Part shown: piece by piece, positions 6,900 through 6,939 of the stretch | Numbering within the stretch: the first letter of the stretch is position 1 | Layout: every line of letters starts with the position of its first letter | NCBI GenBank assembly: GCA_019090365.1 | Contig: JAHRWC010000011.1 | Coordinates: forward strand, 1 to 6,939 | Source: Flavobacteriaceae bacterium | GTDB lineage: Bacteria; Bacteroidota; Bacteroidia; Flavobacteriales; Flavobacteriaceae | Direction of reading: 5' to 3' | DNA length: 6,939 nucleotides | Notes under the pieces: generated by a model | The model's database searches: none | What the model was told of the DNA's origin: nothing | What the model saw: the letters and a program-made list of their open reading frames with translations, nothing else | Position numbers and translations under genes: made by a program

Positions 6900-6939
6900 C
6901 TGTCTCTTATACACATCTGACGCTGCCGACGAAGCTAGA
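6900..6939. other. Illumina Nextera adapter contamination at contig end
   Basis: Bases 6900-6918 are the reverse complement of the Tn5 mosaic end (CTGTCTCTTATACACATCT). Bases 6919-6932 (GACGCTGCCGACGA) are the remainder of the Nextera Read 1 adapter. The last seven bases, AGCTAGA, sit exactly where the i5 index would be read. This is technical sequence from read-through of a short insert, not genome. Whether the single C at 6900 is adapter or genomic cannot be decided. It creates a false ATG and the MCIRDR leader on the minus strand. Confidence 0.98.

Noticed and set aside
6900..6916. Start codon and MCIRDR leader of kbl
   Set aside because: It is encoded by adapter sequence; no Kbl begins this way and about 32 true residues are missing.
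1..6939. CRISPR array, toxin-antitoxin, phage, IS element or new defence system
   Set aside because: No spaced direct repeats, transposase, integrase or paired small toxin genes were seen. The AddB-like nuclease is a housekeeping-type repair protein, and the neighbours are ordinary chromosomal genes.

Overview
The window is low-GC DNA (roughly 30% G+C by eye) that looks like a marine or aquatic Flavobacteriia (Bacteroidota) chromosome. Evidence for this is an OmpA-family protein with thrombospondin type 3 repeats, a Bacteroidota-specific promoter (TTG, 19 bp, TACTTTTG), absence of clear Shine-Dalgarno sites, and a Kbl sequence that closely resembles my recollection of flavobacterial Kbl. I cannot name the genus. 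It appears to be the end of an assembled contig, because the last 40 bases (6900-6939) are untrimmed Illumina Nextera adapter and not genome.

Layout, left to right. Bases 2-124 carry the last 40 codons of an unidentified plus-strand gene. A 261-bp AT-rich gap (125-385) holds no recognisable gene, RNA or convincing promoter, only weak AT-only dyads and one perfect 8-bp-arm dyad just before the next gene. A plus-strand 81-residue conserved-looking protein of unknown function follows (386-631). It converges on, and overlaps by 10 bp, a minus-strand block that fills the rest of the window.

The minus-strand block, in transcription order, is: kbl (glycine C-acetyltransferase, 5' end lost to the adapter); ompA-like with its own strong promoter in the 130-bp gap; a 14-bp-stem intrinsic terminator; a 908-residue AddB-like PD-(D/E)XK nuclease that starts only 12 nt after the terminator hairpin; and an alpha/beta hydrolase that starts 3 nt after the nuclease stop.

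The genes serve separate functions: threonine/glycine catabolism (Kbl), outer-membrane to peptidoglycan tethering (OmpA-like), and probably double-strand-break end processing (AddB-like), with a translationally coupled hydrolase of unknown substrate. The nuclease-hydrolase pair is almost certainly one transcription unit. I see no CRISPR, tRNA, rRNA, insertion sequence, phage or defence island, and no convincing new biological system. The most consequential observations are the adapter artefact that creates a false start for kbl, the terminator placed against the nuclease start codon, and the apparent loss of both the Walker A motif and the Fe-S cysteines in the AddB-like protein.
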